Shown here one piece after another: positions 6,572 to 14,659 of a stretch of DNA of 21,788 nt (position 1 is the stretch's first letter; each line of letters begins with the position of its first letter). The stretch is taken from assembly GCA_045534775.1 (NCBI GenBank), contig JAZSKI010000038.1, positions 1-21,788 of the forward strand. The letters are read 5' to 3'. Below the pieces are notes generated by a model. That model ran no database searches. It was not told where the DNA came from and was given only the letters and a program-made list of their open reading frames with translations. The stretch comes from JAZOTK01 sp045534775 (GTDB taxonomy: Bacteria; Bacillota; Clostridia; RUG12999). The translations under genes and the position numbers were made by a program.

Positions 6572-7474
6572 TTGATTTTTATATCAGATACCTCAGAAAA
6601 AAGAGTAGATGTGTTTCTTGCAGAGAAAAGCGGGCTGACTCGCTCTTATATTTCAAATTTAATTTCAGAGGGCAGACTCACCGTAGGAGGAAAAACCGTC
6701 AAGGTAAGCTATAAGGTTAAGTGCGGCGATGAAATAGAGCTGGATATTCCCGAGCTTCGTGAGCCTGAAATCATAAAACAGAATATTCCGCTTGATATAG
6801 TCTTTGAAGATAGTGAAATAATTGTTATAAATAAACCACAGGGTATGGTGGTGCATCCCGCGGCGGGAAACTACGAGGGAACCCTCGTAAATGCACTTAT
6901 GGCACATTGCGGCGACAGTCTTTCGGGAATCAACGGAGTGGCAAGACCGGGGATAGTTCACCGTATTGACAAGGATACCAGCGGTCTTTTGGTGGTAGCC
7001 AAAACCAATGAAGCCCATCTGTCTTTGGCGGAGCAGATTAAGGTTCATAGCTGTAAGAGGGAATACCTCGCTCTTGCAAGAGGAAGATTTAAGGTGCCGA
7101 CAGGCACGGTTAATGCTCCCATCGGCAGAAATCCTAAGGATAGAAAGAAAATGTGCGCAATCTCAGGCGGCAGACCTGCTGTAACTCATTACGAAGTCTT
7201 AGAAGAGTTTGGGGAGTACACCTTGGTACGCTGTCGTCTTGAAACGGGAAGAACTCATCAAATAAGAGTTCATTTAAGCCATATAGGTCACCCCCTTGCC
7301 TGCGATCCCGTTTACGGTATAAAAAAAGAAAAGCTGAAAGCAGAAGGTCAGCTTCTTCATGCCGAGACATTGGAGTTCACCCATCCAAAAACAGGCGAAA
7401 ATATGAGACACAGCTGCGAAATTCCGCAATATTTCAAAGAAATATTAGAAAAACTCCGCAGGGAATGCAAATAA
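6572..7474 (+). CDS. RluA/RluD family rRNA pseudouridine synthase
   Basis: A 300-aa enzyme that converts uridines in 23S rRNA to pseudouridine. The N-terminal S4 RNA-binding domain covers about residues 10-60 (RSYISNLISEGRLTVGG). The catalytic domain follows, with HRIDKDTSGLL and the active Asp at 133, and with RTHQIRVH further on. It starts at TTG 6572 behind AAGGAGA at 6557-6563, since no ATG fits the conserved N-terminus. Within the family it is closest in architecture to RluD and B. subtilis YlyB; the exact target uridines cannot be read from sequence. Confidence 0.95.
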   Translation: MIFISDTSEKRVDVFLAEKSGLTRSYISNLISEGRLTVGGKTVKVSYKVKCGDEIELDIPELREPEIIKQNIPLDIVFEDSEIIVINKPQGMVVHPAAGNYEGTLVNALMAHCGDSLSGINGVARPGIVHRIDKDTSGLLVVAKTNEAHLSLAEQIKVHSCKREYLALARGRFKVPTGTVNAPIGRNPKDRKKMCAISGGRPAVTHYEVLEEFGEYTLVRCRLETGRTHQIRVHLSHIGHPLACDPVYGIKKEKLKAEGQLLHAETLEFTHPKTGENMRHSCEIPQYFKEILEKLRRECK

Positions 7475-7528
7475 TAAATCGTGTTTCGAGACAAAACAAT
7501 ATGCGCACATGGCGTTTAATTCAAAAAC

Positions 7529-7611
7529 AGCACCAAATTTCGTTTTGGAAGGGGAGGGGTATATTGTACCTCAAGTGTAAAAATCGAAATTTGGTGCTAA
7601 ATTGGTGCTAA
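7529..7611. repeat. Inverted repeat plus tandem GGTGCTAAATT copies
   Basis: AGCACCAAATTTCG (7529-7542) is repeated perfectly inverted as CGAAATTTGGTGCT (7585-7598). The right arm runs into a second, direct TTGGTGCTAAATT copy. The 42-nt interior contains GGAAGGGGAGGGG. The arrangement resembles a recombinase binding site or a relic of an element's end, but no recombinase gene is visible. Confidence 0.55.
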
Positions 7612-7647
7612 ATTTAAAAAAAGAGAAGGTTGCAACAATACTGAAGC

Positions 7648-7679
7648 TCAAGGTGGGAATACAAACCCCTTGATTTTTT
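7648..7679 (+). terminator. Terminator of the Nif3-lspA-rluD operon
   Basis: TCAAGG (7648-7653) pairs with CCTTGA (7668-7673) and is followed by TTTTTT. It sits inside a second stem, AGGTTGC (7627-7633) with GCAACCT (7688-7694), that also ends in a T-run. Two alternative terminator hairpins are therefore nested. Confidence 0.6.
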
Positions 7680-7786
7680 GTTTTGTCGCAACCTGTTTTT
7701 TTAAAGTGATATTCTGTGTTTCGTACAGAGTGATATTTTTGATAAATCAAAAGTGGTATTAAAACTATTGTTTTAGTAGTATTTTA

Positions 7787-8800
7787 TTAATCTCCGTACC
7801 CATCAGGGTTATTTTTCTGCCAGTTCCAGGCATCACCGCACATTTCGGGAATATCGCGTTTTGCTGTCCAGCCAAGCTCTTTTTCCGCCTTGCTTGCATC
7901 GGCATAACATTCTGCTATATCACCGGGGCGGGGCGGGTCTATTACATAGGGAATGGTTACACCGCTGGCGGCTTCAAAGGCGTGGGTCAGTTCAAGAACC
8001 GAGGTACCGTGACCTGTACCCAGATTATAAATATGAACACCGGGTTTATCGGTCTGAACATCAACAGATTTTACGTGACCTATGCTTAAATCCACAACGT
8101 GGATATAATCTCTTACACCGGTACCGTCGGGAGTGGGATAATCATTTCCAAAGACGTGCAGTTTTTCCAATTTACCAACGGCAACCTGGGTAATATAGGG
8201 CAGAAGGTTATTGGGAATACCTTTGGGGTTTTCACCAATTTTTCCGCTTTCGTGTGCGCCGATGGGATTGAAATACCTGAGAAGCGTAATTGAAAATTTA
8301 TTATTGGATTTATATAAATCCTGCATAATATTTTCAAGCATCAGCTTAGTTGAACCGTAGGGGTTGGTGGTTGAAAGCGGGAAATCCTCTTTTATAGGAA
8401 CGGTTGCGGGGTCGCCGTAAACTGTTGCCGAGGATGAGAATACTATGTTATATACGCCGTATTTCTCCATTAAATCAAGTAAATTCAAGGTTCCTGTAAT
8501 ATTGTTATGATAATATCTGAGAGGGATTTTCGTTGACTCACCTACAGCCTTAAGTCCGGCAAAATGAATTACCGATTTGATGTCATTTTCCTTGAAGATT
8601 TTTTCCATATCTTCATAGTTTAACATATCACATTCATAGAATTTAAAATCCTTACCCGTAATTTTCTTTACGGCATCAAGGGATTTGGGACTTGAATTGC
8701 TGAAATTATCAAGAACAACAATGTCATAGCCCGAATTTAAAAGCTCCACACAGGTGTGGCTTCCGATATATCCGGCACCACCGGTTACAAGAATTTTCAT
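7787..8800 (-). CDS. galE: UDP-glucose 4-epimerase
   Basis: A 337-aa cytoplasmic enzyme that interconverts UDP-glucose and UDP-galactose using bound NAD, for galactose use and for cell-surface sugar supply. The Rossmann motif TGGAGYIGSH is at residues 6-15, with the SSSAT catalytic Ser region at 122-126 and the Y148-x3-K152 pair (NPYGSTK). The C-terminal substrate region includes GVRDYIHVVDL. Length is typical. The start is supported by GGAGG about 8 nt upstream. It is divergent from the eut operon and has its own promoter, so it is a neighbour and not part of that pathway. Confidence 0.97.
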   Translation of the reverse strand: MKILVTGGAGYIGSHTCVELLNSGYDIVVLDNFSNSSPKSLDAVKKITGKDFKFYECDMLNYEDMEKIFKENDIKSVIHFAGLKAVGESTKIPLRYYHNNITGTLNLLDLMEKYGVYNIVFSSSATVYGDPATVPIKEDFPLSTTNPYGSTKLMLENIMQDLYKSNNKFSITLLRYFNPIGAHESGKIGENPKGIPNNLLPYITQVAVGKLEKLHVFGNDYPTPDGTGVRDYIHVVDLSIGHVKSVDVQTDKPGVHIYNLGTGHGTSVLELTHAFEAASGVTIPYVIDPPRPGDIAECYADASKAEKELGWTAKRDIPEMCGDAWNWQKNNPDGYGD

Positions 8801-8867
8801 TTTGCATTGCCTCCAAAGTTATATTTCGGGAATTTATGTAAAAAAATTTTACAGATACCCTGTATTC

Positions 8868-8896
8868 AGTATATCATATTTTTTTGGATTAATCAA
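8868..8896 (-). promoter_or_regulatory. Sigma-A promoter of galE
   Basis: On the minus strand, TTGATT (complement of 8891-8896) and TATACT (complement of 8868-8873) have a 17-nt spacer, about 70 nt before the galE ATG. Confidence 0.7.
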
Positions 8897-8897
8897 G

Positions 8898-8903
8898 TAT
8901 AAT
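8898..8903 (+). promoter_or_regulatory. Possible -10 box of the eut operon
   Basis: A perfect TATAAT on the plus strand, about 54 nt before the eutG ATG, directly abuts the galE -35 box. The matching -35 position (about 8875-8880) reads CATATT, which is poor. If real, the promoter may need an activator and would compete with galE. Confidence 0.3.
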
Positions 8904-8956
8904 TTTTAAAAAAATACAAAATATAAGGATATATAGAAAATTTTTGGAGAAATGCT

Positions 8957-10027
8957 ATGAATATCTTTAATTTAAAGCCGAAGATTTTTTTCGGAGAAAA
9001 CGCCTTGGACGGTTTGACTACCTTTGAAAGCAAAAAATTTTTTGTGGTTGCAGATCCGTTTATGGTGAAATCGGGTATGATAAAGATGGTGACGGAACGG
9101 CTGAAGGGTGAAATCGAGATTTTTGACGGGATTGTACCTGACCCGCCTATAGAAACTGTAGCAAAAGGTATGGAACAGCTTATAAGCTTTAATCCCGATA
9201 CGGTTATTGCCGTAGGCGGCGGCAGTGCCATTGATGCGGCAAAAGCCATAGTTTTCTTTTCAAAGAAAATAGGAAAAGCTCAGAAGGTACGGTTTATCGC
9301 CATTCCAACCACCAGCGGAACAGGGTCGGAGGTGACGGGTTTTTCGGTTATCACAAACAAAGAAAAAGGTATCAAATATCCTCTTATTTCTGATGATATG
9401 ATTCCCGATGCGGCAATTTTAGACAAAAATCTTGTTAAAAGCGTTCCTCAGACCATTGTAGCGGATACGGGTATGGACGTGCTGACCCACGCCATTGAAG
9501 CCTACGTTTCCACCCGTGCGACAGCCTTTTCAGATGCTTTTGCGGAAAAAGCCATAAGACTTGTTTTTGAAAATCTTTACAGGTCCTACTGCGGCGAGGA
9601 GATGGCAAGAGAAAAAATTCATCTTGCCTCAACCCTTGCAGGAATTGCCTTTAATGAAGCCTCTCTCGGACTGAATCACGCCATAGCCCACAGTCTGGGC
9701 GGTAAAACGAGACTGCCTCACGGCAGAGCAAATGCAATTTTACTGCCTCATATAATTGAATTCAACGCTGAAACCGCAGGCGAAAAATATGCGGAGCTTG
9801 CGAGACTTCTGGGCTTGGAAGGCGGAGGACGTAAAATGCTCGTGAAAAAGCTTATAGGTGAAATTGTTTCCTTAAGACAAAAGCTGAAAATCCCCTCAAA
9901 GACGGACAAGCTGAAGGAAATGGAAGCGGTTGCTGAAGGGGCTCTTGCGGATGCCTGTCTGAGAACCAATCCTGCTGCGGTGACAAAAGAAAATATAATC
10001 GGAATTCTAAACAAAATCGAGGTGTGA
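8957..10027 (+). CDS. eutG: Iron-containing alcohol dehydrogenase, EutG type
   Basis: A 356-aa group III metal-dependent alcohol dehydrogenase. In the eut pathway this enzyme reduces acetaldehyde to ethanol and regenerates NAD+ for EutE. The NAD-binding GGGSAID is at residues 87-93 and the PTTSGTGSEVT loop at about 117-127. Metal ligands are D174, H178, H241 and H255, spaced as in E. coli FucO. The start follows TTTGGAG. Assignment as EutG rests on being the first gene of the eut operon, 4 nt before eutA; by sequence alone it could be another alcohol or butanol dehydrogenase. I see no clear N-terminal encapsulation helix. Confidence 0.88.
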   Translation: MNIFNLKPKIFFGENALDGLTTFESKKFFVVADPFMVKSGMIKMVTERLKGEIEIFDGIVPDPPIETVAKGMEQLISFNPDTVIAVGGGSAIDAAKAIVFFSKKIGKAQKVRFIAIPTTSGTGSEVTGFSVITNKEKGIKYPLISDDMIPDAAILDKNLVKSVPQTIVADTGMDVLTHAIEAYVSTRATAFSDAFAEKAIRLVFENLYRSYCGEEMAREKIHLASTLAGIAFNEASLGLNHAIAHSLGGKTRLPHGRANAILLPHIIEFNAETAGEKYAELARLLGLEGGGRKMLVKKLIGEIVSLRQKLKIPSKTDKLKEMEAVAEGALADACLRTNPAAVTKENIIGILNKIEV

Positions 10028-10031
10028 AGCA

Positions 10032-11375
10032 TTGGAAACCCTTTTAAGTGTGGGAATTGATATGGGTACAAGCACGACTCAGCTTGTTTTCTCGGAAATA
10101 ACCGTAGAAAACAGGGGTAACGCCTTTACTGTACCGAAAATGGAGATTTCCGATAAAAAAGTTATATACCGCAGTAAAATATATTTTACACCTTTGATTT
10201 CACACGATATTATTGATATGGAAGGCATACGCAGTATTATTGAAAAGGAATATAAAAATGCAGGGATTGACAAGGATAGAATTGATACGGGTGCTGTTAT
10301 AATTACGGGAGAGACGGCGAGAAAGGAAAATGCCGAAGCCGTAACACGGTTTATGAGCGATTTTGCGGGTGAGTTTGTGGTAGCAACGGCAGGACCCGAT
10401 TTGGAGAGTATAATTGCGGGAAAAGGTGCGGGAACGGCTGAGCTTTCCGAGAAAATGCAAAAAAAGGTTATGAATATTGATATTGGCGGCGGCACAAGTA
10501 ATTTTGCGTTGTTTGACAGCGGAAGGGTAACAGAGACGGGCTGTATGGATATAGGCGGCAGACTGGTAAAAATACGCGGCGGCGAAATCACCTACGTCGC
10601 GCCTAAAATAAAGGAACTTATAAAGGGGCACGGGCTTGGTATTGTTGAAGGAAAAACTGCCTATATTTCAGAGCTCGAAAAGCTGGCGGAGCTTATGACG
10701 AAAATTCTGATGCAAGGAGTTTTTTCTCGAAAAAGAGATAGGGATTTTGAGCTTTTGATTACTAATAAAATGACGGAAAGCATACCCGATTTAATAACCT
10801 TTTCGGGCGGTGTTGCCGATTGTATGACTGAGCCTGCTGCAGATGCCTTTAAATATGGCGACATCGGTATTCTGCTGGGAAAAGCCATAAGAAACTCGCC
10901 TCTTTGGGATATGACGGTGAAGGAAGGCGCTCGTGAAACCATAAGAGCAACGGTAGTGGGTGCAGGTGCCTATACCACAGAAATCAGCGGCAGTACCATA
11001 ACCTATGACGGAGATTTGTTACCTGTTAAGAATTTGCCCGTATTTAAAATTAAAAACGAAGAAAATATGGATATAAGCCAAGTGGAAGATATGGTCGCTT
11101 TTGCTATAAGCGGCATAAAAAATCCTACCTTCAGGCAGATAGAAAAATACGCTGAAGAGCTGGCAAAAGCAAAGGTTTCGCCTGTTGTGATAATAATTAA
11201 AGAGGATATGGCGAAGGCGTTGGGTCAGTCACTCCGCCTTAAGGGGAAAAAAGATATTATTTGTATAGACGGCATAAACACCGACAGCGGTGATTATGTG
11301 GATATAGGCAAACCCGTAGCAGGCGGTACGGTTCTGCCTGTAGTGGTAAAGACATTGGTATTTGATAAATTTTAA
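10032..11375 (+). CDS. eutA: Ethanolamine ammonia-lyase reactivating factor EutA
   Basis: A 447-aa actin/Hsp70-like ATPase that releases damaged cobalamin from ethanolamine ammonia-lyase so that fresh adenosylcobalamin can bind. ATP-site motifs are GIDMGTSTTQLVF (phosphate 1, about residues 8-20), NIDIGGGTSNFALF (phosphate 2, about 148-161) and FSGGVAD (adenosine loop, about 257-263). It starts at TTG 10032 with GAGGTG in the end of eutG; the ATPase motif begins only a few residues later, so little room is left for another start. It lies directly before its client eutBC. Confidence 0.94.
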   Translation: METLLSVGIDMGTSTTQLVFSEITVENRGNAFTVPKMEISDKKVIYRSKIYFTPLISHDIIDMEGIRSIIEKEYKNAGIDKDRIDTGAVIITGETARKENAEAVTRFMSDFAGEFVVATAGPDLESIIAGKGAGTAELSEKMQKKVMNIDIGGGTSNFALFDSGRVTETGCMDIGGRLVKIRGGEITYVAPKIKELIKGHGLGIVEGKTAYISELEKLAELMTKILMQGVFSRKRDRDFELLITNKMTESIPDLITFSGGVADCMTEPAADAFKYGDIGILLGKAIRNSPLWDMTVKEGARETIRATVVGAGAYTTEISGSTITYDGDLLPVKNLPVFKIKNEENMDISQVEDMVAFAISGIKNPTFRQIEKYAEELAKAKVSPVVIIIKEDMAKALGQSLRLKGKKDIICIDGINTDSGDYVDIGKPVAGGTVLPVVVKTLVFDKF

Positions 11376-11402
11376 TCATCATTTACATGAAGGGAGAAAT
11401 AT

Positions 11403-12767
11403 ATGATATTAAAAACAAGGCTCTTTGGTCATACCTATGAGTTCAAAACCCTGAAAGAGGTTATGGCTAAAGCAAATGAAGAAAAATCGGGGGATATTTT
11501 AGCAGGGCTTGCGGCGAAAAGTGCTGAGGAACGAGTTGCGGCTAAGGTGGTGCTGTCTAATGTTCTACTGTCCGATTTAAGAAACAATCCTGCCGTACCC
11601 TACGAGACTGATGAGGTCACAAGGATAATTCAGGATGACGTAAACGAGAGCATTTACAGCGAAATTAAAAATAAAACCGTATCAGAACTACGTGAGTGGA
11701 TTTTAGATGAAAAAACCGACGGCGATATGATAAAACGCATTTCGCGTGGACTGACGGCAGAGATGATAGCGGCGGTTGCCAAGCTTATGAGCAATATGGA
11801 TTTGATTTACGCCGCCTCAAAAATCCGCATTACGGCACATTGTAATACCACAATAGGCAAGGCGGGTACTCTTTCATCAAGACTTCAACCCAACCATCCT
11901 ACCGACGACCCTGACGGAATTATGGCATCTCTTTTAGAGGGGCTTACCTTTGGTGCGGGAGATGCCCTTTTGGGCTTAAATCCCGTCAACGATTCTGTCG
12001 AAAGCATAACAAAGGTTTTAAAACGGTTTGAAGAAATTAAACATAAATACGAAATCCCGACACAGATTTGTGTGCTGGCTCACGTTACAACTCAGATGAA
12101 AGCCATAAAAAACGGAGCCCCGGGTGATTTGATTTTCCAGTCAATAGCAGGGTCGCAGAAGGGTAACGAAGCCTTTGGATTTAACGGCGAGATTTTAGAG
12201 GAAGCAAGGCAGATTGCTCTTTCAAGAGGTACGGCGGAAGGACCCAATGTTATGTATTTTGAAACAGGTCAGGGATCTGAGCTTTCCTCAGAGGCACATT
12301 TTGATACAGACCAGGTAACTATGGAGGCTCGGTGCTACGGGTTTGCGAAACGCTTTTCGCCTTTTATCGTAAATACGGTGGTAGGCTTTATCGGTCCCGA
12401 ATATCTCTATGATGGCAGACAGGTAAACAGAGCGGGATTGGAAGACCATTTTATGGGCAAGCTGACGGGTGTTTCAATGGGTTGTGATGCTTGCTATACC
12501 AATCACATGAAGGCTGACCAGAATACTATTGAGGATTTGTCGGTGCTTCTTACGGCAGCGGGTTGTAACTATTTTATGGGCATACCCCACGGTGATGATG
12601 TAATGCTCAACTATCAGACCACAGGCTTTAGAGAGACGGCGGCACTCCGCGAGATTTTCGGACTGACAGCGATAAAACCCTTCCACGAGTGGCTTGTAAA
12701 AATGGGATTTGCAGATGAAAGAGGCAGACTTACGCCAAAAGCCGGCGATGCTTCATTGCTGTTATAG
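11403..12767 (+). CDS. eutB: Ethanolamine ammonia-lyase large subunit
   Basis: The 454-aa catalytic TIM-barrel subunit of adenosylcobalamin-dependent ethanolamine ammonia-lyase, which splits ethanolamine to acetaldehyde and ammonia inside the microcompartment. Active-site residues fall at the same numbers as in the enteric enzyme: R160 in SSRLQPNHPTDD, N193 in LNPVND, E287 in FETGQGSE and D362 in GCDACYTNH. Length is the same as the enteric protein. The start has GGGAG about 8 nt upstream. Nothing is truncated, so the enzyme should be functional. Confidence 0.98.
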   Translation: MILKTRLFGHTYEFKTLKEVMAKANEEKSGDILAGLAAKSAEERVAAKVVLSNVLLSDLRNNPAVPYETDEVTRIIQDDVNESIYSEIKNKTVSELREWILDEKTDGDMIKRISRGLTAEMIAAVAKLMSNMDLIYAASKIRITAHCNTTIGKAGTLSSRLQPNHPTDDPDGIMASLLEGLTFGAGDALLGLNPVNDSVESITKVLKRFEEIKHKYEIPTQICVLAHVTTQMKAIKNGAPGDLIFQSIAGSQKGNEAFGFNGEILEEARQIALSRGTAEGPNVMYFETGQGSELSSEAHFDTDQVTMEARCYGFAKRFSPFIVNTVVGFIGPEYLYDGRQVNRAGLEDHFMGKLTGVSMGCDACYTNHMKADQNTIEDLSVLLTAAGCNYFMGIPHGDDVMLNYQTTGFRETAALREIFGLTAIKPFHEWLVKMGFADERGRLTPKAGDASLLL

Positions 12768-12775
12768 GAGGATAT

Positions 12776-13645
12776 ATGAACGAGAATGAACTTAAATTAA
12801 TGGTACAGCAGATGGTAGAGGAAATGGTATCGGGTAAAAAGCCCGAACCGCAGAGAAAGCCTGCCGATGACGGCTGTATTGACGATATTACGGAAATAGA
12901 TTTAAAAAAACAGTTTTTGGTTAAAAATCCCAAGGATAAGGCGGCATATCTTGCTATGAAAGCCAAAACCCCGGCAAGGCTGGGAATAGGCAAGGCGGGT
13001 GCAAGATATAAAACCATTACTATGCTGAGGGTAAGAGCAGACCACGCGGCGGCTCAGGACGCGGTATTCACAGACGTGAGCGAGGAGTTTATCAAAAAGA
13101 ATAACTGGGTTTTTGTGAAAACACTTTGCAAGGATAAAGACGAATATCTGACACGTCCCGATTTAGGCAGACGCTTTTCGCCTGAAGAAATGGAAAAAAT
13201 CAAAAAGACCTGCGGACACGGGAAAAAGGTGTTGATTGTAATCGGGGACGGGCTTTCGTCATCGGCTATCGAGGCTAATGCGGCGGAAATGCTGCCCGCT
13301 CTTAAGCAGGGACTTAAAACCTACGGCATAGAAACGGGAGAAACCCTTTTTATAAAATTTGCCAGGGTCGGTGCGATGGATGATATAGGTCAGCATACAG
13401 AAGCGGAGGTAATCTGTATGCTGGTAGGAGAACGTCCGGGTCTTGTGACGGCAGAATCTATGTCTGCCTATATTACCTATATGCCCCGTCACGGTATAGC
13501 CGAAGCTAAAAGAACAGTAATTTCCAATATCCACAGCGGTGGTACACCTGCTGTTGAAGCAGGAGCTCATGCCGCACAGCTGATACACAGTATGCTGGAG
13601 CATAAAGCATCGGGAGTGGATTTAAACAGGATGGTGACAAAATGA
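12776..13645 (+). CDS. eutC: Ethanolamine ammonia-lyase small subunit
   Basis: The 289-aa subunit that holds adenosylcobalamin together with EutB. The conserved core starts near residue 65 (TPARLGIGKAGARYKT); GDGLSSSAIEAN and IGEx-type VGERPGLVTAES follow. Residues 1-22 (MNENELKLMVQQMVEEMVSG...) form an amphipathic helix followed by a charged linker, which is the usual form of a signal that takes cargo into the microcompartment. It is 8 nt downstream of eutB with AGGAGG before the start and overlaps eutL by 4 nt. Confidence 0.97.
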   Translation: MNENELKLMVQQMVEEMVSGKKPEPQRKPADDGCIDDITEIDLKKQFLVKNPKDKAAYLAMKAKTPARLGIGKAGARYKTITMLRVRADHAAAQDAVFTDVSEEFIKKNNWVFVKTLCKDKDEYLTRPDLGRRFSPEEMEKIKKTCGHGKKVLIVIGDGLSSSAIEANAAEMLPALKQGLKTYGIETGETLFIKFARVGAMDDIGQHTEAEVICMLVGERPGLVTAESMSAYITYMPRHGIAEAKRTVISNIHSGGTPAVEAGAHAAQLIHSMLEHKASGVDLNRMVTK

Positions 13646-14295
13646 AAAATGAAAAACTAAAAGCTAAGGTTTTGTCTGTCAGGATAATTGCAAATATTAG
13701 CGAGGAGCTGGCAAAGGTACTTGAAATTAGCGGTAAATACAGTAGCATCGGCATAATTACAGCCGACTGTGATGATGTTACCTATACGGCTCTTGATGAA
13801 GCTACAAAGGCGGCGGCTGTGGAGGTAATTTACGGTAAATCTATGTACGGCGGAGCGACAAATGCTTCCACAAAGCTGGCGGGCGAGGTTATAGGAATTT
13901 TAGGCGGCGAGAACCCCGCCGAGGTGAAAAGCGGTATATCTGCAGTTTTGGATTATTTTGAAAGCGGCGACAGTTTTGTTTCGGCTACAGAAGATAATTC
14001 GGTGGTATATTATGCTCATACGGTGTCAAGTGCGGGAACTTATCTCTCAAAGCTGGCAGGAGTAAAAGAAGGTGCGGCGCTTGCCTATCTGATAGCACCG
14101 CCACTTGAAGCTGTTGCGGGACTTGATGCGGCACTCAAAGCCGCCGATGTTACGCTGACGGAATTTTTCGCTCCGCCTTCGGAGACCAATTTTGGCGGCG
14201 GTCTGCTTACGGGGACCCAATCAGCCTGCACAGCGGCGGCGCGTGCTTTTGCAGAAAAAGTAACAGAAATTGCGGAAAACCCAAAGGAGGTATAA
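13642..14295 (+). CDS. eutL: Microcompartment shell protein EutL
   Basis: A 217-aa tandem-BMC-domain protein that forms trimers with a gated central pore in the shell facets. Family-typical stretches are KVLSVRIIANISEELAK at the start, the mid-protein YGKSMYGGATNASTKLAGE and the C-terminal PPSETNFGGGLLTGTQSAC. Length matches EutL. The ATGA overlap with eutC couples translation. Confidence 0.95.
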   Translation: MKNEKLKAKVLSVRIIANISEELAKVLEISGKYSSIGIITADCDDVTYTALDEATKAAAVEVIYGKSMYGGATNASTKLAGEVIGILGGENPAEVKSGISAVLDYFESGDSFVSATEDNSVVYYAHTVSSAGTYLSKLAGVKEGAALAYLIAPPLEAVAGLDAALKAADVTLTEFFAPPSETNFGGGLLTGTQSACTAAARAFAEKVTEIAENPKEV

Positions 14296-14296
14296 G

Positions 14297-14659
14297 ATGA
14301 ACGCGTTGGGATTAATTGAGGTTGTAGGCTTTGTGGCGGCAATCTGCGGTGCAGATGCGGCTCTTAAGGCGGCAAATATAAATTTAATGGGAATTTCAAA
14401 GGTAGGCAGTGGTATTGTCACCGTCAAGCTTTGCGGTGATGTGAGTGCCGTAAGCTCGGCGGTAGCGGCAGGCGCAGATGCGGCAAAAAAGGTAGGCGAG
14501 CTGAGGCATACCCACGTAATAGCCAGTGTCTCAAAGGGCGTAGATGAAGGCTTATTAACGGAAAAACGTCAGGTAGATGTGGCGACAGTTGCTGAGTTTA
14601 AGGAACAAAGCAAGCGAAAAGTAAAGGTAGAAGCCGCGGCGGAGGTGCAAAATGGATAA
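14297..14659 (+). CDS. BMC shell hexamer protein with C-terminal tail
   Basis: A 120-aa protein. Residues 2 to about 80 are one BMC domain of the EutM/PduA type (ALGLIEVVGFVAAICGADAALKAA, pore loop KVGSGI at 35-40). About 40 further residues follow, rich in Lys, Glu and Ala, ending EAAAEVQNG. Such a tail recalls EutK-like shell proteins, but I do not see a helix-turn-helix domain in it. I start at ATG 14297, which has AGGAGG (14285-14290) in good position; an upstream in-frame start at 14270 lies inside eutL. The stop overlaps the eutE start by 8 nt. Confidence 0.88.
   Translation: MNALGLIEVVGFVAAICGADAALKAANINLMGISKVGSGIVTVKLCGDVSAVSSAVAAGADAAKKVGELRHTHVIASVSKGVDEGLLTEKRQVDVATVAEFKEQSKRKVKVEAAAEVQNG

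Larger units (their letters stand above)
7475..7786. other. Gene-free stretch rich in inverted repeats
   Basis: No credible gene lies between the pseudouridine synthase stop and the galE stop, which face each other. The stretch holds a 14-bp inverted repeat with extra GGTGCTAAATT copies, a nested hairpin pair with T-runs and AT-rich filler; these are listed separately. Confidence 0.5.

Noticed and set aside
7787..8800. galE as part of the eut pathway
   Set aside because: It is divergent, has its own promoter, and its reaction has no place in ethanolamine use.
8801..8956. ANTAR/EutV double-hairpin antitermination site upstream of eutG
   Set aside because: No pair of hexaloop hairpins or attached terminator can be seen in the short AT-rich leader.
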